Shown: in pieces, positions 1 to 11,450 of the stretch
How positions within the stretch are numbered: the first letter of the stretch is position 1
How the letters are laid out: each line of letters opens with the position of its first letter
Origin: Umbilicaria muhlenbergii
Taxonomy: Eukaryota; Ascomycota; Lecanoromycetes; Umbilicariales; Umbilicariaceae
NCBI GenBank assembly: GCA_000611775.1
Contig: KK106982.1
Coordinates: 1,720,643 to 1,784,642 of the forward strand
Reading direction: 5' to 3'
DNA: 64,000 bases
Made by a program: the position numbers and the translations under genes
The notes under the pieces: model-generated
Seen by the model: only the letters and a program-made list of their open reading frames with translations
The model's database searches: none
What the model was told of the DNA's origin: nothing

Positions 1-1399
1 GCTATCCAGGGGCAGCCTGTTCCATCAACGCTGGTCTCAATTGGTTCAACCATTCGAGGAAGACAAAATAGTAAAAATTGAAAAAAAGCGTACTTTGGTA
101 ACTTATAAGGATTGCTGGCGCAGTGGTTATGCCTAAAAAAATAGGTATTTCGAAGGATCGCTGACTCAAGTTCTTCAATGAGCGAAATGATTTTTTCGTT
201 CCAAGCCACTCAAATGAGCCACAGGTGCCCCCCACTGAGGCGATCACTCTCCCGTAAAATATAAAAATAATCTTCCAAGCGCACACCTTCCAATTTGTTT
301 CTACCATTTCGCTGCTATTCAACCCTCCATACTGAAATTATTGCACGACCCACTTGAATCATTCGAGTCAAACCCTTTGGGTTGAAACCTGCACTTGCCA
401 ATGAACCACTGTCTCCCAAAAACTGAAGACGAAAGGAGCAATTCTATCATGTGTAACGGTCGATGGGGATGTGGGTATCGATTCTTGGTAATGGACAGAA
501 AAGCGAGATCTTAGTGGCCAGTGGAATAGACCATATAGAGAGCCTCCATCCTTTCAGGCACGCCTGCGTAGCACTTGTTGGCTACAAACTTCATTCTCTT
601 TTGATACGCCTATGACAGCAGCACCTGAATTCTCAGGGACTGACACTGACTACGTCGAACATGAAGAATAGTTAATTGACGTTGAGGGTGCTGGGGCCGG
701 CGATTCAGGCGCTGTTGAAGTTGATGGCGAATCAGAGGTGGTGGGTTGCAGCGAGAACGGGGTGGTGAGAAGGGGGAGTGAGGTAGGGATCTGGTTGTGG
801 GTGGGAGGTGGCCTGGAGGAAGCGCAGGGATAAGTGGTGGGGGGAGTGGAGAGGCCGGCGGAAATTGGTAGTACCGATGGTGGTGATGAGTGCGGGTGCG
901 GGAGGGGAGGGGAGAGGAGGGCGGATGAAAAGGTACTAGGAGTCAGGTGAAAATCTTCATCTGCGTGCTCTTTGCATGAAAATGAGGTATTCGCTGACAA
1001 AATGTAGTCTCTCCAGTATGTTATATTCCTCGCTAAGAACATGAAACGCTTCCGCCACCCTTCTCGCGAGACCCGCCACCCGAGTATCCGACCAGCCCTT
1101 AAAGAAGCAGCAGGCTCTTGCACCATACCTTTGAGTTTGAAGCTCTCTCACAAGACGCCTGGACTACTTTTAGTGAAATTGGCAGAGCTTGTGACGGATT
1201 TGCGTTTCTAGTTACATATGGATACTAGAATCCTCTGACATGGCCGGAATGACTCATTAGGTATCAAGCCACTCTAAACACGTTGGGCTCGACATGTGCC
1301 TGCGACCTGCACACCTTCAATCACATATCTCAATCTGATCTTCTCACTTTCGAGTGTCCTCCAACCTCACGTACCCAGACGTGGACGACCACATCCACC
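1..1399. other. No supported gene (left edge to secreted-protein gene)
   Basis: I find no reading frame here with splice signals or a recognisable product. The stretch at about 700-930 is strongly G-rich on the + strand, and the open frames in it are low-complexity Pro/Ser/Thr translations of that skew. The last 100 bases are CT-rich and look like the 5' leader of the gene starting at 1400. Confidence 0.5.
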
Positions 1400-2498
1400 A
1401 TGTGGGGCGCCTCGTTGCCTCACGCCGCTTTTCTGGCTTGCATTGCCATCACCAGCCTGGCAGGACCAATCATCTCTCCACCAATCACTGCCCGCAATGT
1501 AGATGCTTCCAGCCCTCCTCTGATGCCAGCCGGGCCGTAAGTCAATCTATGCGAAACCCTAATGCGACAGATACACATCAACTGACAACACAGCATATAG
1601 ACAACTAGAAAAACACAGTCTACAAACAACCGAGCAGCCATTCACCCTCTCCCCCCGCGCCCCGGTCAAATACGCCGTCCCTGGAACCAGCGTCTACATA
1701 ATGATCGAGATCGGAGCCCGCGTAGTGACCTCCACCGGCATCATGAGCATCACCAACATGCTCAACGGCGCCTTCCGGCAGATAGCCCGGATGGAAATCG
1801 ATCTCGGCTTGGAAACTCTCATCGCAGGAGGCATGTTCAAATACGGCAACGGCCCACAAATAGTGGTCTGGAATGCCAACAACCACCAAGTGACGATCAT
1901 GACCTTGCAGTTGGCGCTCGAGGGCGTGTTCAGGTATATGCGGGAAAAGTACAATTACGGCGTCGCGGAGTTCGATATCTTTGATGGGGCGAATCAGGTT
2001 GGGAGGGGGCATTTGGTTATGTATATGGAGAAGCGCGATGAGGGTGGTGGTGATGATGATGAGGATGATGATGGCCTCCCGGAAGACGACCTCGCTTTGA
2101 CGACGAACGAACTCGGGCGGCGCGCGGACGAGCCGGCTAGAGTCGATGTGTTTGGTACTAAGAGGTACATACTGATCGGGGTGACGGCACAAGTGGTGGA
2201 CCAGACAAGGATCGAGAATCTGTACCACATGTTGCATTCGGCGTGGATGCAGGCCGACATGCTCGGGCGGGAGCACGGGTGGGCGAACTTGGTTTGGGGT
2301 GGGCTGTTCGTGTGGGGGATCATCCCGAAAGTGAATGTGTGGAATGCGAACAATCATCAGGTGAGCTATGTGGTACTGCGAGACGCGCTTGGGGCGGTCA
2401 TGAAATATATGCAGGATAACAACATCTATGGGGCGGCGGACTTTTCGATTTTTGATGGCGATAACAAGGTTGGCGAGGGTGTTGTTAGTGGGTCTTAG
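1400..2498 (+). CDS. Secreted protein with two tandem 'NNHQ' domains, unrecognised family
   Basis: Exons are 1400-1536 and 1601-2498, giving 344 aa. The ATG at 1400 opens a hydrophobic N-terminus (MWGASLPHAAFLACIAITSL) that reads as a signal peptide, so the product is probably secreted. The 64-bp intron has a GTAAGT donor and a CTGAC branch site. After a short linker come two copies of a domain of about 110 aa, separated by a Gly/Asp/Glu-rich linker at about 2035-2110. Each copy holds VWNANNHQV, then a helix with LxxALxxVxxYM, then YGxAxFxIFDGxxxVGxG. A single-domain relative lies at 44312-44942 with a leader intron in the same place and phase. I do not recognise the family and assign no function; a secreted effector or cell-surface protein is only a guess. 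Third-position composition shifts from C-rich to G-rich near 1990. Confidence 0.85.
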
Positions 2499-2851
2499 GG
2501 CTTTGTGCGGATAAACCGTGTGGGGGGGCTCTGGTCCCCTTACAGCACTCTTACTTATAGACACTTCTCCCTATATCCTACTGCTTCTCTGCATGCACCA
2601 TCTAGCCCGCAGCTGACATTAAATGGTAGCAATTGCCTCAAAGAATAGGGATTTCTACGCTTCCATTAACGTCAAGGCAAACCACATCATGCGCCGCGAG
2701 GGGAATAATCTACACTGTTTTGCGATGTTGAGTGATACTCATGCAATCCTGCCAAATGCATCAATAACGCCCGCTGTTTCGTTCCCGGAACGTACGCTGG
2801 CGTCCCTTTTTCCATCCCCGAACCTCTCTAGCTGCTCAAAACGCGTTCAGC
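2499..2851. other. Convergent 3' spacer
   Basis: This short spacer separates the 3' ends of the secreted-protein gene and the ABC transporter. I see no separate gene in it. Confidence 0.5.
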
Positions 2852-5323
2852 TCACCCCGACTGCTGACCCGCTTTCTCCAGCACAGCCTCCGACTTAGTC
2901 TCTTTCCCCTTCCTAACCTTGACTCCCTCCTCTTCGATATCCTCTTCTCCTTCCCCTTCGCCTTCGGAATGCTCCTGCTCAATCTCCTCAGTCTCCGTAG
3001 GCGGACCTCTCGGCTCCGAAGCGATAGCCGTCGAAGGTCCACCACCACTCTCAATATCGCCTCCACTCATCTGCCACTCCATAAGCTTACTGAAAGCACC
3101 ATGTGGATTCGAAGAAAGCTCTTTGTATGTGCCTTGCTCGGCGACTGTGCCGTCAGAGGAAAGTACGATGATGCGGTCGGAGCGTTTGATGGTGGAGAGA
3201 CGATGGGCGATGGAGATGGTGGTGTTGTTGCCTCTGAGAAGCGCGGCAAGGGCGGAGTTGACCAGGGTTTCGGATTCGGCGTCGAGGGCGGAGGTGGCTT
3301 CGTCGAGGATCAGGATGTCGGGGTTCTTCACCAGAGCTCTTGCAATGGCAATTCTCTGCTTTTGGCCTCCAGAGAGTTGAGCACCGCGCGCGCCCACGGA
3401 GGTGTCGAGACCATCAGGCTAGGGAAGTTAGCACAAAGAGATGATATGCTATGACTGAGAAAGACTTACGAAGTCACTGATGAAGGAGCAGTTGGCCTTC
3501 CGTGCGGCTGCGATGATCTCTGCTCTGGTCGCCTCAGGTTTGGCGTAGGCGATATTGTCGGCAATAGTGCCTGAGAAAAGAACTGGCTCTTGGGCGACAA
3601 GACCGATCTTCCGTCGTAATTGCTTGACGTTCATTGTGGATATATCAACGCCGTCAATGCGAATGGTGCCCTGCGTCGGGGTGTAGAAGCGAAGCATTAA
3701 CGAAGCAATCGTGGACTTTCCTCCACCAGAAGGTCCTACGACGGCCACGTTCGTACCTTGCGGTATCTCAAAGTCTAAATTGTTGAAGATATTCACGGCG
3801 GGCCTCGTAGGATAGCTGAACGTTACGCCCTCAAATCTGATAGGGCCGCGGGCGGACGTCACTGGCAATCCCACAGTCGGGGATATGGTCGGCTTCCTAT
3901 CTTGGAGCTCAAACAGTCGGCTGGCAGCGCCCACACCTTTCATCAGCTCGGAGTAGAAGCTGGACAAGCCGAAAAGACTCGAGCCAGCGTAGGCGGTGTA
4001 CATCAGAAACGATGACAGATCACCGATACTGATAGCCCCTGACTTCACCATGCCTCCACCAACATACAACAAGGCCAGAATGGTTGCATTACCCATGAGA
4101 CCAGTCGTACTGAAGAAGGTGGCACTGATGAGTGCCTCTTTCTTCCCCAGTTCGAAGATTTTCTTCACCTGCTTGTTGTACCTAGACACCTCCAAGATTT
4201 CTCCAGCAAAGGCTTGACTGGTTCTGACATTCCCCAATCTTTCCTCGGCAATCTTTGTCAAAGTTCCCAGATTCCTCTGGATCCTACGACTCAGGTTTCG
4301 GATAGCTTTACCATAGAAGAATGCACCTATGGCGACAGGCGGAAACATGAGACTGAGAATTCCCGTAAGCTTCAGACTGACGTACGCCATGAGCGCAAAG
4401 CCAGCGCCTCCGCTGACCAACGACCGCATCCCATCCGACAAATTCTGCGTTATACTCTTCCCGACAATGATCGTATCTGAACTCAGGCGGGAAATCAAAT
4501 CACCGACCCTGTTGGCATCGAAGAATTCCGCGTTCTGAACAAACGTTCTTCGGAAGAGTTGGGACCGCAAGCGGGCGACTATGCGCTCCCCGACGATACG
4601 AAGAATGATAATCCGGCCATAGTTTGCAGCAGCTCCCACAGCCAGAACGCCCCCCAGAGCCAAGTAGAACGTATTAAGATCCAGTCCGAAGAGTTGGTCT
4701 CCACTGCCATCGGCCTTTGTAGCAATGTCCAGAATCTTTCCGATCGAGAAGGGTATTGACATGGAAATCGAAGATGATATCAGGAGGAAGACGAATGCGA
4801 AGCCTAGTACTCCTGCTTCCGGCCGCGCAATCTTGATCAACCTCCATATCTCTCCCCAACCGGCCGTTTGTCCCTGAGTCTTCCCATCCTTAGCTAGCCG
4901 TGCGCTCAAGTTCACTTGCGCGGCTTGAGTTGCTTTGGCGGACCTCGCAAACCCTCGTTCCTCCTCTTCATGGTCTGGCTCATCCTCATCATTGAGTGCT
5001 TTGTCCCTGTCCTTCTCTTTAACGGCAGGAGGCTTGGCCTCCAGACGGACCTGTGTAGTCGTGAATCGTCTGCGGATCGACTTGAGTATTGGAGGGGGCG
5101 AGAAGGCAGGGAACTGAGTGTGGCCTGTAACTCTCGGCGGACCCCAGGGGCGCGATTTAGGGAAGCTATGACCGGGCGTCTGAGCACATGGAGATATTGC
5201 GAATGGCAGTTGAATCGCGCTGTGCTGGAGGCCCCGAGTATGCGCTGGGATTGATCGTGGTTGCAGGGCACTGAACGCTGGAGCTCTGCATATTTGCCGC
5301 AACAACGGGGCAGAGCTGCGCAT
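2852..5323 (-). CDS. MDL1: Mitochondrial half-size ABC exporter (Mdl1/Mdl2 type, ABCB family)
   Basis: Exons are 5323-3470 and 3418-2852 (51-bp intron), 806 aa. The frame runs open a little above 5323, but only through a GTG, so I use the first ATG. The Arg/Ser/Ala-rich, acid-poor N-terminus fits a mitochondrial presequence. A six-helix ABC transmembrane domain follows, then one nucleotide-binding domain with Walker [10 protein letters not shown] (about residue 530), signature LSGGQ, Walker [13 protein letters not shown] and the H-loop SIAHRLST. The intron falls exactly between SFISDF and [18 protein letters not shown], and splicing restores the family sequence. Yeast Mdl1 exports peptides from the matrix; the closest named relatives I know are Mdl1/Mdl2 and A. 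fumigatus MDR2, and I cannot separate these. The C-terminal ~60 residues are acidic. It is divergent from CDC37. Confidence 0.92.
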
Positions 5324-5649
5324 GACTTGCTGTACCACCTTCACTGCCCTTCAGTAATCACCGGTCGCGGGAGGTCCTGGGATGAATGATCATATTGCTG
5401 CGTTGTCTATGGTCCAGAGTTGAACAAGCCCTACCTCCAAAATGAACACGCAAAGAGCTTAAGACTACCTACCTTAGATACTCTAGCGAATGCACTTCTA
5501 GAATGACGTAGAACACCACCAGCTTCGATCTATAGGTGCAGGAGAAATCTCTCGGTTCTCTGACCGTGAGCTCTCCAGATCCTACTCGATCACAAGCTCC
5601 AGCTTACACGGTCTGAAAGATACGAATTACGGGTGCAACACCTTTCGCC
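5324..5649. promoter_or_regulatory. Shared upstream region of the ABC exporter and CDC37
   Basis: These 326 bases lie between two divergent start codons, so both promoters must lie here or within the genes. I see no distinct operator-like motif. The assignment rests on gene orientation only. Confidence 0.4.
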
Positions 5650-7309
5650 ATGGTCCTCGATTACAGCAAGTGGGATGCCCTAGAACTCTCCGACGACTCG
5701 GACTTCGAACCCCACCCCAACGTCGATAAACGGTCTTTCATACGCGCCAAACAAAATCAAATCCATCAACAGAGGTACGAAAGACGGCATCAAATAGAGA
5801 CGCTCAAGTATGAGCGCATCATCAACGATGGCCTGCTCCGCCGCATCGACAGCCTCCTTGCAGCACTACGGAGTCATGAAGCCACCGCGAGGGATCCGAA
5901 TGAGTTTCTGATGCAGGCATTGATCGAGTCTGCTGGAGATCCGGATGAAGACCAAGCACCGCCACCACCGGAGGGGGTACATACCAAGACTGGCGAGCAG
6001 CCACGGTACTCACAGATGATGGCTAGCCTTGTCGACCAGGTAAAGAAAGAGGTGGACGAGTCAAAGACAGAGAACTGGCACAAAGCATATGTGAAAGGGA
6101 TAGAAGGGCATAAAAAGAAAGTCACTGAGCTTCAGAAGGAACTTCACCAAAAACTAGCTGAGCTGGAGAGGGAAGAAAGCCGCAAAATCACCAGCGACAG
6201 CATCCACACCGGCTTCAACGTATCCTCCGTATCCAAAGACAAAGACCCCTCCAAGTCCTCTCCAAAAGAAAAGCCCAAACCCAAAGCCGTCGAACTCCTA
6301 AACCCCGGCGCGTCCAGCAAAGGCCAACTCCAGCGCCACGACAGCGCCCAATCCTCCGGCGCCGACGCCGACATCGAAGACGAAGAAGCCGACGGAAAAG
6401 ACGACGACGACGACGACGAGCCCATCGAACCGACCCAACTAGGCCGCGAATTCGCCAAAATCAAAATCGGCGACTACAAGGCCTGCCTCGACTACATCTC
6501 CACGCACCGCGCCGTCGTGTCCGAGCGCGAAACCGACGGCCTCCTCGTCGAAGGCTTCAACGCGCAAATGGACGGCAACGCCGCCTACGCCAAACAATGC
6601 GTGCACCAAGCGCTGCTCCTGCAATACTGCCGCTCCCTGGGTAAAGACGGCGTAGGCCTGTTCTTCAAACGGTACATTTCCCCCTCCCCCTCTAATCCCC
6701 CCCCCCGGTAAATTCTCGATCCCCTGAGACAAGCCCCGACCACTAACCCCCCGGCCTTCCTTCAGCATCACCACCCCCAACCACCAAGCCCGCCAAGTCT
6801 TCCTCGATGACGTCACCTCCACCTACACGCGCATCCAAACCCGCGTCGCCGAACTCCTGCACGAGCGCTCCCTCAAGCCCTCCTCCTCCGATGCCGGCAT
6901 CGAGCAAATCCAACTCCACGCCGTCGACCCGGCCACCCAAATCCACATCAACATCCCCCACCCCGGCAGCGCCGACCCCGCCGAACAGTCCTCGCGCGCG
7001 ATTTTCGACTCCTTCCCACCGGGGTTGCAACGCGCGCTCGAGAGTGGGAAGTTGGAGAGGGTCAATGAGGTACTGGGGAAGATGAGCGTGGAGGAGGCGG
7101 AGGAGGTGGTGGAGAGGTTGGGGGAGGGGGGGATGTTGAGGGTGGAGGGGGGGGTGGTGGATGCGACGACGGAGGAGGGGAGGGGGAGGTTGAGGGAGTT
7201 GGAGAGGGAGGCTATGGAAGGGGGGGATGGGATGGGGGAGGAGGGAGAGGAGGGGGATGGGGAAGAGGGGGATGGAGAAGAGGAGATTGAGGTTGCGGGG
7301 CCGGATTGA
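5650..7309 (+). CDS. CDC37: Hsp90 co-chaperone Cdc37
   Basis: Exons are 5650-6671 and 6766-7309 (94-bp intron), 521 aa. The N-terminus, MVLDYSKWDALELSDDSDFE then HPNVDKRSFIRAKQ, is the canonical kinase-binding start of Cdc37, and ATG 5650 sits in a good context (GCCATGG). A coiled segment follows, then an acidic linker (DDDDDDE near 6400), the central Hsp90-binding domain (PTQLGREFAKIKIGDY onward) and a helical C-terminus ending in an acidic Gly/Glu tail. Cdc37 loads protein kinases onto Hsp90 in the cytosol. The coding strand is C-rich up to about 7020 and then becomes extremely G-rich with no change of frame. It is divergent from the ABC exporter and convergent with clathrin light chain. 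Confidence 0.96.
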
Positions 7310-7639
7310 GGGGGTGGTGGGGTGAGGGTCGGGGGGTTGGGCATCTGTTGGGGGCATATTGGGGGGCGTGTCGCTCATCGCATACGTGGGGAAAAGTCGA
7401 AGTGTCTGGTGTAGTTATTGCGTGCATGACATTTTGCTAGGAAGAGAGGCCAACAGTTTGAGACTGGAGATTCTAGCTAGAACAATGCTGGGATTGCTCG
7501 CTAGCATGCAGTCAGATATCTACATATCAGTAGCATGGCCGCCACCAGAATCCAGGGGCACAGAGCCCGGACCGTCCAACGCCTTGATCAAACCGCTCTT
7601 TTCATTTCGACACAGCATCTACACTCCCCGCTCCCACTC
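7310..7639. other. Convergent 3' spacer between CDC37 and CLC1
   Basis: No gene is seen. The first 60 bases continue the G-rich tract of the CDC37 3' end. Confidence 0.5.
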
Positions 7640-8611
7640 CTAATACCCCGTCGCACCCGGCGCCTTCTCATCCTTCCTCAAACTCATCAAAAGCTCCCTA
7701 AACCTCTCCTTCCCCGTCCCACTCGCCCCACCCCTCGCGCCCTTCCCGCTCAGATCCACCAACTTGGCAATGCGCTCCCAACTGGTGCCGCCAGCAGAGG
7801 TGTCTTCGCGACTGGCGAGGAACTCTTCGGCTTCTTTGCGGGTCTGGGCGATGGTCTTGTCTTTTTTCGTGTTGTAGTTTTCGTAGAAGTCGTCGATGGC
7901 GGACTGGGCGGCTTTGATCGTTTCGGCTTTTTTGGCGGCGGAGATTTCGGCGCGGCGGGCGAGGTCGCGGTCGCGGCGTTCGCGCCATTGTCTGGGAGGG
8001 GAGGAGGATGTGAGCTAGAGGTTGGGGGGGGGCAGTGGGGGAGTAGGGCTACCTGATGGGTTCGGGCTCTTCTTCTTCGGCGCCGTAGTTGCTGTAGGAT
8101 GATTTTGGTTGGCCGGGGAGGTATGGCTCGCCTGAGCCTGTGATGGTGCCGCCTGGGGCCATGTGCTATCAAGTGGGTTTTTTGATCAGTACCGTTCGTT
8201 CGAGCTCATAGAGGGCTTGATGATTGGAAAAGCATACATTGTTGCTCGTGTCGATGGCTGGAAATGAGCTCTCGAATTCGGTCACTCTCTCTCCGCCATG
8301 TTGACCACTGCTGTAGGTTCCCTCGTAGCTTCCGCCTAGCAAATCATCCTCGCCATCTTCGACGGTCGCTGTGTTGTCGTTGGCGGAAGCGAATTGAGCT
8401 GCGTCATCACCAAGCAGCGCTCGTTCACGTGTGAGAAAGTCGTCATCTGCGCCTGAGCCGTCGATGTCGAGATTGCCGTTGCCCTTTGGCTGGGTTTGAC
8501 CTAGTGGTGAGACGAAGCTGTTAACTAAAAGCATTGAAGTTACCTACAGCCGAACGCAATTGAGCCTGTACCTTCTGAGAAGTCCTCCAGAGAGGGAAAG
8601 CGGTCGGCCAT
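7640..8611 (-). CDS. CLC1: Clathrin light chain
   Basis: Exons are 8611-8572, 8500-8238, 8165-8053 and 7991-7640, giving 255 aa. The start MADRFPSLEDFSEG and the block DDDFLTRERALLGDDAAQF are typical of fungal clathrin light chains. The second half holds the EPIRQWRERRDRDL segment that begins the heavy-chain-binding helix and continues as a long charged coiled coil, closing with KAPGATGY. The first intron could instead end at 8525; I prefer 8501 because the joined protein then reads SEGQTQPKG and the intron keeps a TTAAC branch site. The protein stabilises clathrin trimers on coated vesicles. It is divergent from the Rtt103-like gene. Confidence 0.94.
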
Positions 8612-9069
8612 GTTGATGGCTATTCGCAAGGTGGTGGGATGATGCAGTGGACTGGGTCGAGTGGATGAAGTTGGTGTTCCTGCTATTCCAGCTTCATCAT
8701 CGGTCTCTTCAAGCACCGACGTGGAAACTCCCGTTTGAGCCGCATCTTCCGAGGTGGTCCAAGCGTCCAATTCCTTGAGCTTCATCTTTGCCAACTGCCA
8801 GCTCTTTGTTACTACCAAGTCAGCAATGTGTGATCGCAACGAATGAAGAGCTATCTTTGACCAATTTACTTTCGATTTCGTAGAGATTCAGCTTGAGCAA
8901 AGCTTCCACGCTTGCGTAAAGGTGTCGGTCTCGGTGCCGCGGTGAGCTGTAAAAATCCAACGCGCATGAGCTCACCCTCAATACATTTTGCTTCCAGTCG
9001 CCCCAAGCCTGAGCTTTACGAAGTAGTAACCGTTCCGATTGATCACACTGAGAGACTGAACGTATCACG
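8612..9069. promoter_or_regulatory. Shared upstream region of CLC1 and the Rtt103-like gene
   Basis: These 458 bases separate two divergent start codons. I see no gene and no clear regulatory motif; the assignment is by orientation. Confidence 0.35.
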
Positions 9070-10629
9070 ATGGCATATACAGATGACGCCGTGAAGGCTA
9101 AGCTCTCTGCCCTCAACGAGACTCAGGAGAGCATTGTCACTGTGGCACAATGGGTCATGTTTCATAGGTACGCAGGCCTCTTAGCTCTGTGCTTTTGAGA
9201 GCATGTCATCAGTTTATGAAAACTTGTTGACGACGTTACAGGAGACACGCAGACCGTACAGGACAGCTCTGGTTGCAGAAGTTGAAAGATTCCGGGGCCA
9301 ACAAGAGACTCAACCTCATCTACCTTGCAAATGGTGAGCATATGATCGGTTGATATCAAGTGTTTGACTAGAATGCTGACAAGCCTGTAGAAGTTGCTCA
9401 ACAGTCCAAAGCTAGGCGCAAGGATGACTTTCTCATTGCATTCTCTCCCGTAAGTTCTGCAGAATCTATAGCAGGAACCATTGCTAAGTCCTAATAGATC
9501 ATCGCGGAAGCAAGTGCGACTGCATACAAGGGAGCTACGAACGAGGTGCAGCAAAAAATTCGTCGAGTCATCGAAGTTTGGAGACAACGGCAGATATTCG
9601 AGCAGCCAATTCAGGAAGCGATAGAGGCTCGCATTGATGGTGAGTGGTCCTCATTCATTTCTGGCAAATGGCACACTAACCTTTGCAGAACTTGACAAGT
9701 CACGCTCGTCGGGCAAAAAGCCACTTCTTGGTGGATCTCTGTTCTCCAATTCTTCAGGCACATCGGCACCCTTGGAGCTTCAGCCAATTGTCCCCCTCCA
9801 AATCGCCGTATCAAAAGCTGTAGTAGCTGCCACAGGGGCCGCATCGACAGCAAATCTCGAGTACGACAAGCTCACAGATCCAAACACGCCGACCCCAACT
9901 CCTCCAGTACATGCTGCACGTCTTAGCTCTCTTCTCAGATCTCTCGCGAGTGCCGAAGGTGCCGTTTCCGAGAGTATCAAAGCCCGACGAGCACTAGTCG
10001 AAGGTCTAGAAAAACTCCTCGAAACAAACCGGACCGCACTCGCTGGCGAAGAATCCCAACACTCCGAACTTGTCACCCGCAAAACCACCATCGAAGCCAA
10101 GAAACGAGAGGTCGAAGACGGTATTATGCGCGGCTTATCCGCAGAGCCCTCACCACCAGTCCACGGCAGTCCCGGTCTCGATTCCACCCCCAACGGAAAA
10201 GGCATAGGCCACGACTCCGCCTCTGTCGAGCCCGAACGTCCAGACATCGAGGCTTTAACCCCACCACCCATGGAAAATCTCACCCCCGTCGGCTCACCCC
10301 GCGCAGAAGGCCTCCCCGCACTCACCACCACCACCGGCGTCGACCTCATCCACGAGCAACCACCCAACCACAACGAGCCCGCACCCGCGATCCCACCACC
10401 ACTCATCCCAGCAACAGCCGGCTCGGATCTGCTATCCTCCTTTGCCATGCCGCCAGTGCGTCATCATCCGGGCAGCCCAACCAACAACAACAGCAACAAC
10501 AATAACGGAGGCGCGTTCAAGAAGCGCAAAATCGAGCCCGACTACGCGGAATTCGGCAGCGGGGACGCGATGGAGGATCTAGACGAGGACGTAGCGGAGC
10601 TGCTACGCGCGGAATCGGGGGGTCATTGA
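9070..10629 (+). CDS. RTT103: RNA polymerase II CTD-interacting (CID) protein, Rtt103/RPRD1-like
   Basis: Five exons: 9070-9167, 9242-9333, 9391-9449, 9498-9639 and 9689-10629, 443 aa. The first ~130 residues form a CID domain: an AVKAKLSALNETQESIVTVA start, then KRLNLIYLANEVAQQSK, then the helix with IRRVIEVWRQRQIF. These are the hallmark helices that bind the phosphorylated CTD. Next comes a coiled-coil region around ESIKARRALVEGLEKLLETN, as in Rtt103/RPRD1. The rest is disordered, Pro-rich, with an Asn run (NNNSNNNNGG) and a basic stretch KKRK that may be a nuclear signal. The yeast relative recruits the Rat1 exonuclease for transcription termination. All four introns have standard ends. 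Confidence 0.92.
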
Positions 10630-10745
10630 GTCATCACGGTTCTCCTTCTCTCAACTTCGTCTGTACTGTATCATTACTTCCATCTATGTATCTAAGCAAC
10701 AGACAACACACCCCCACACACACAATCCCCATCCCCCAATGCCCC

Positions 10746-11145
10746 CTACCAAGCGCCCCCCGCGCATGCATCATACAAGTCTGTGTACTCATCCGGCCAA
10801 TTGTGCAGCGCCCGCGCGGTCCGCTGCATGAACTTCACGTACACCCGCGCCGTGCCCGCCACCTGCTCGATCGTCTTGGGCGCTAGCTCGCGCGTTGCTT
10901 TGTCGGGGAGGCGGTACCAGAGGCGCTCGAGCGCGCGGCGGGAGGAGCGGGTGGGGGCGATGAGGCGGTGGTGCACTGGGATGGGTTAGGGATGTGAGGT
11001 GGAGTGGAGTTGGGGGGNNNNNNNNNNNNNNNNNNNNNNNNNNNNNNNNNNNNNNNNNNNNNNNNNNNNNNNNNNNNNNNNGGGCGCGGGGGGGGATGCG
11101 GCCGGTGGAGCGGGTGCGGAAGCGGTGGTGGGGGGTTGGTGCCAT
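10746..11145 (-). CDS. Unrecognised gene interrupted by an assembly gap
   Basis: The last exon, 10975-10746, follows an acceptor (CCCAG) and encodes a basic helical segment of about 75 aa ending DACAGGAW, with RLIAPTRSSRRALERLWYRL near its start. Upstream of the gap, an ATG at 11145 opens about 20 residues (MAPTPHHRFRTRSTGRIPPR) just after a CGCAG. The sequence between is lost in a run of 64 N, so I cannot show that the two pieces are joined or in one frame. The Arg-rich, acid-poor beginning would fit a mitochondrial protein. I do not recognise the family. Its 3' end is only about 115 bases from the end of the Rtt103-like gene. Confidence 0.5.
11018..11081. other. Assembly gap (64 N)
   Basis: A run of N lies inside a G-run-rich stretch on the + strand (many 5-9 nt G runs on both sides), which probably blocked sequencing. 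Confidence 0.99.
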
Positions 11146-11450
11146 CTGCGGGGGGGGGCGCGGGGGGTTAGTGTGAGGCACTTTTAAAACTAAATAGGTA
11201 GGGTAATGATAGCACGTGAGAAGTGGAACGTACGATGCTGGAGGTCGCCGTGTATGGTTATGAATGATAGATGTAGAGAGCTTGGAGGTGTAGAGGGGAG
11301 GAAGTCACGGTTCGCGGGTGTGCACGCGGAAAGGTACTTGGTGAGCTCTTGGCTTGAGGTTAAGTGGTTCGCACGCGGCCGGGTAAATGCGCGTGGCGAA
11401 TATCATGAGATTTAAAGTTTGAGGGGGTATCTAATATTAACAGATTGGAA

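Noticed and set aside
650-1126. 158-codon open frame on the - strand
   Set aside because: Low-complexity Pro/Ser/Thr translation of a G-rich tract on the opposite strand.
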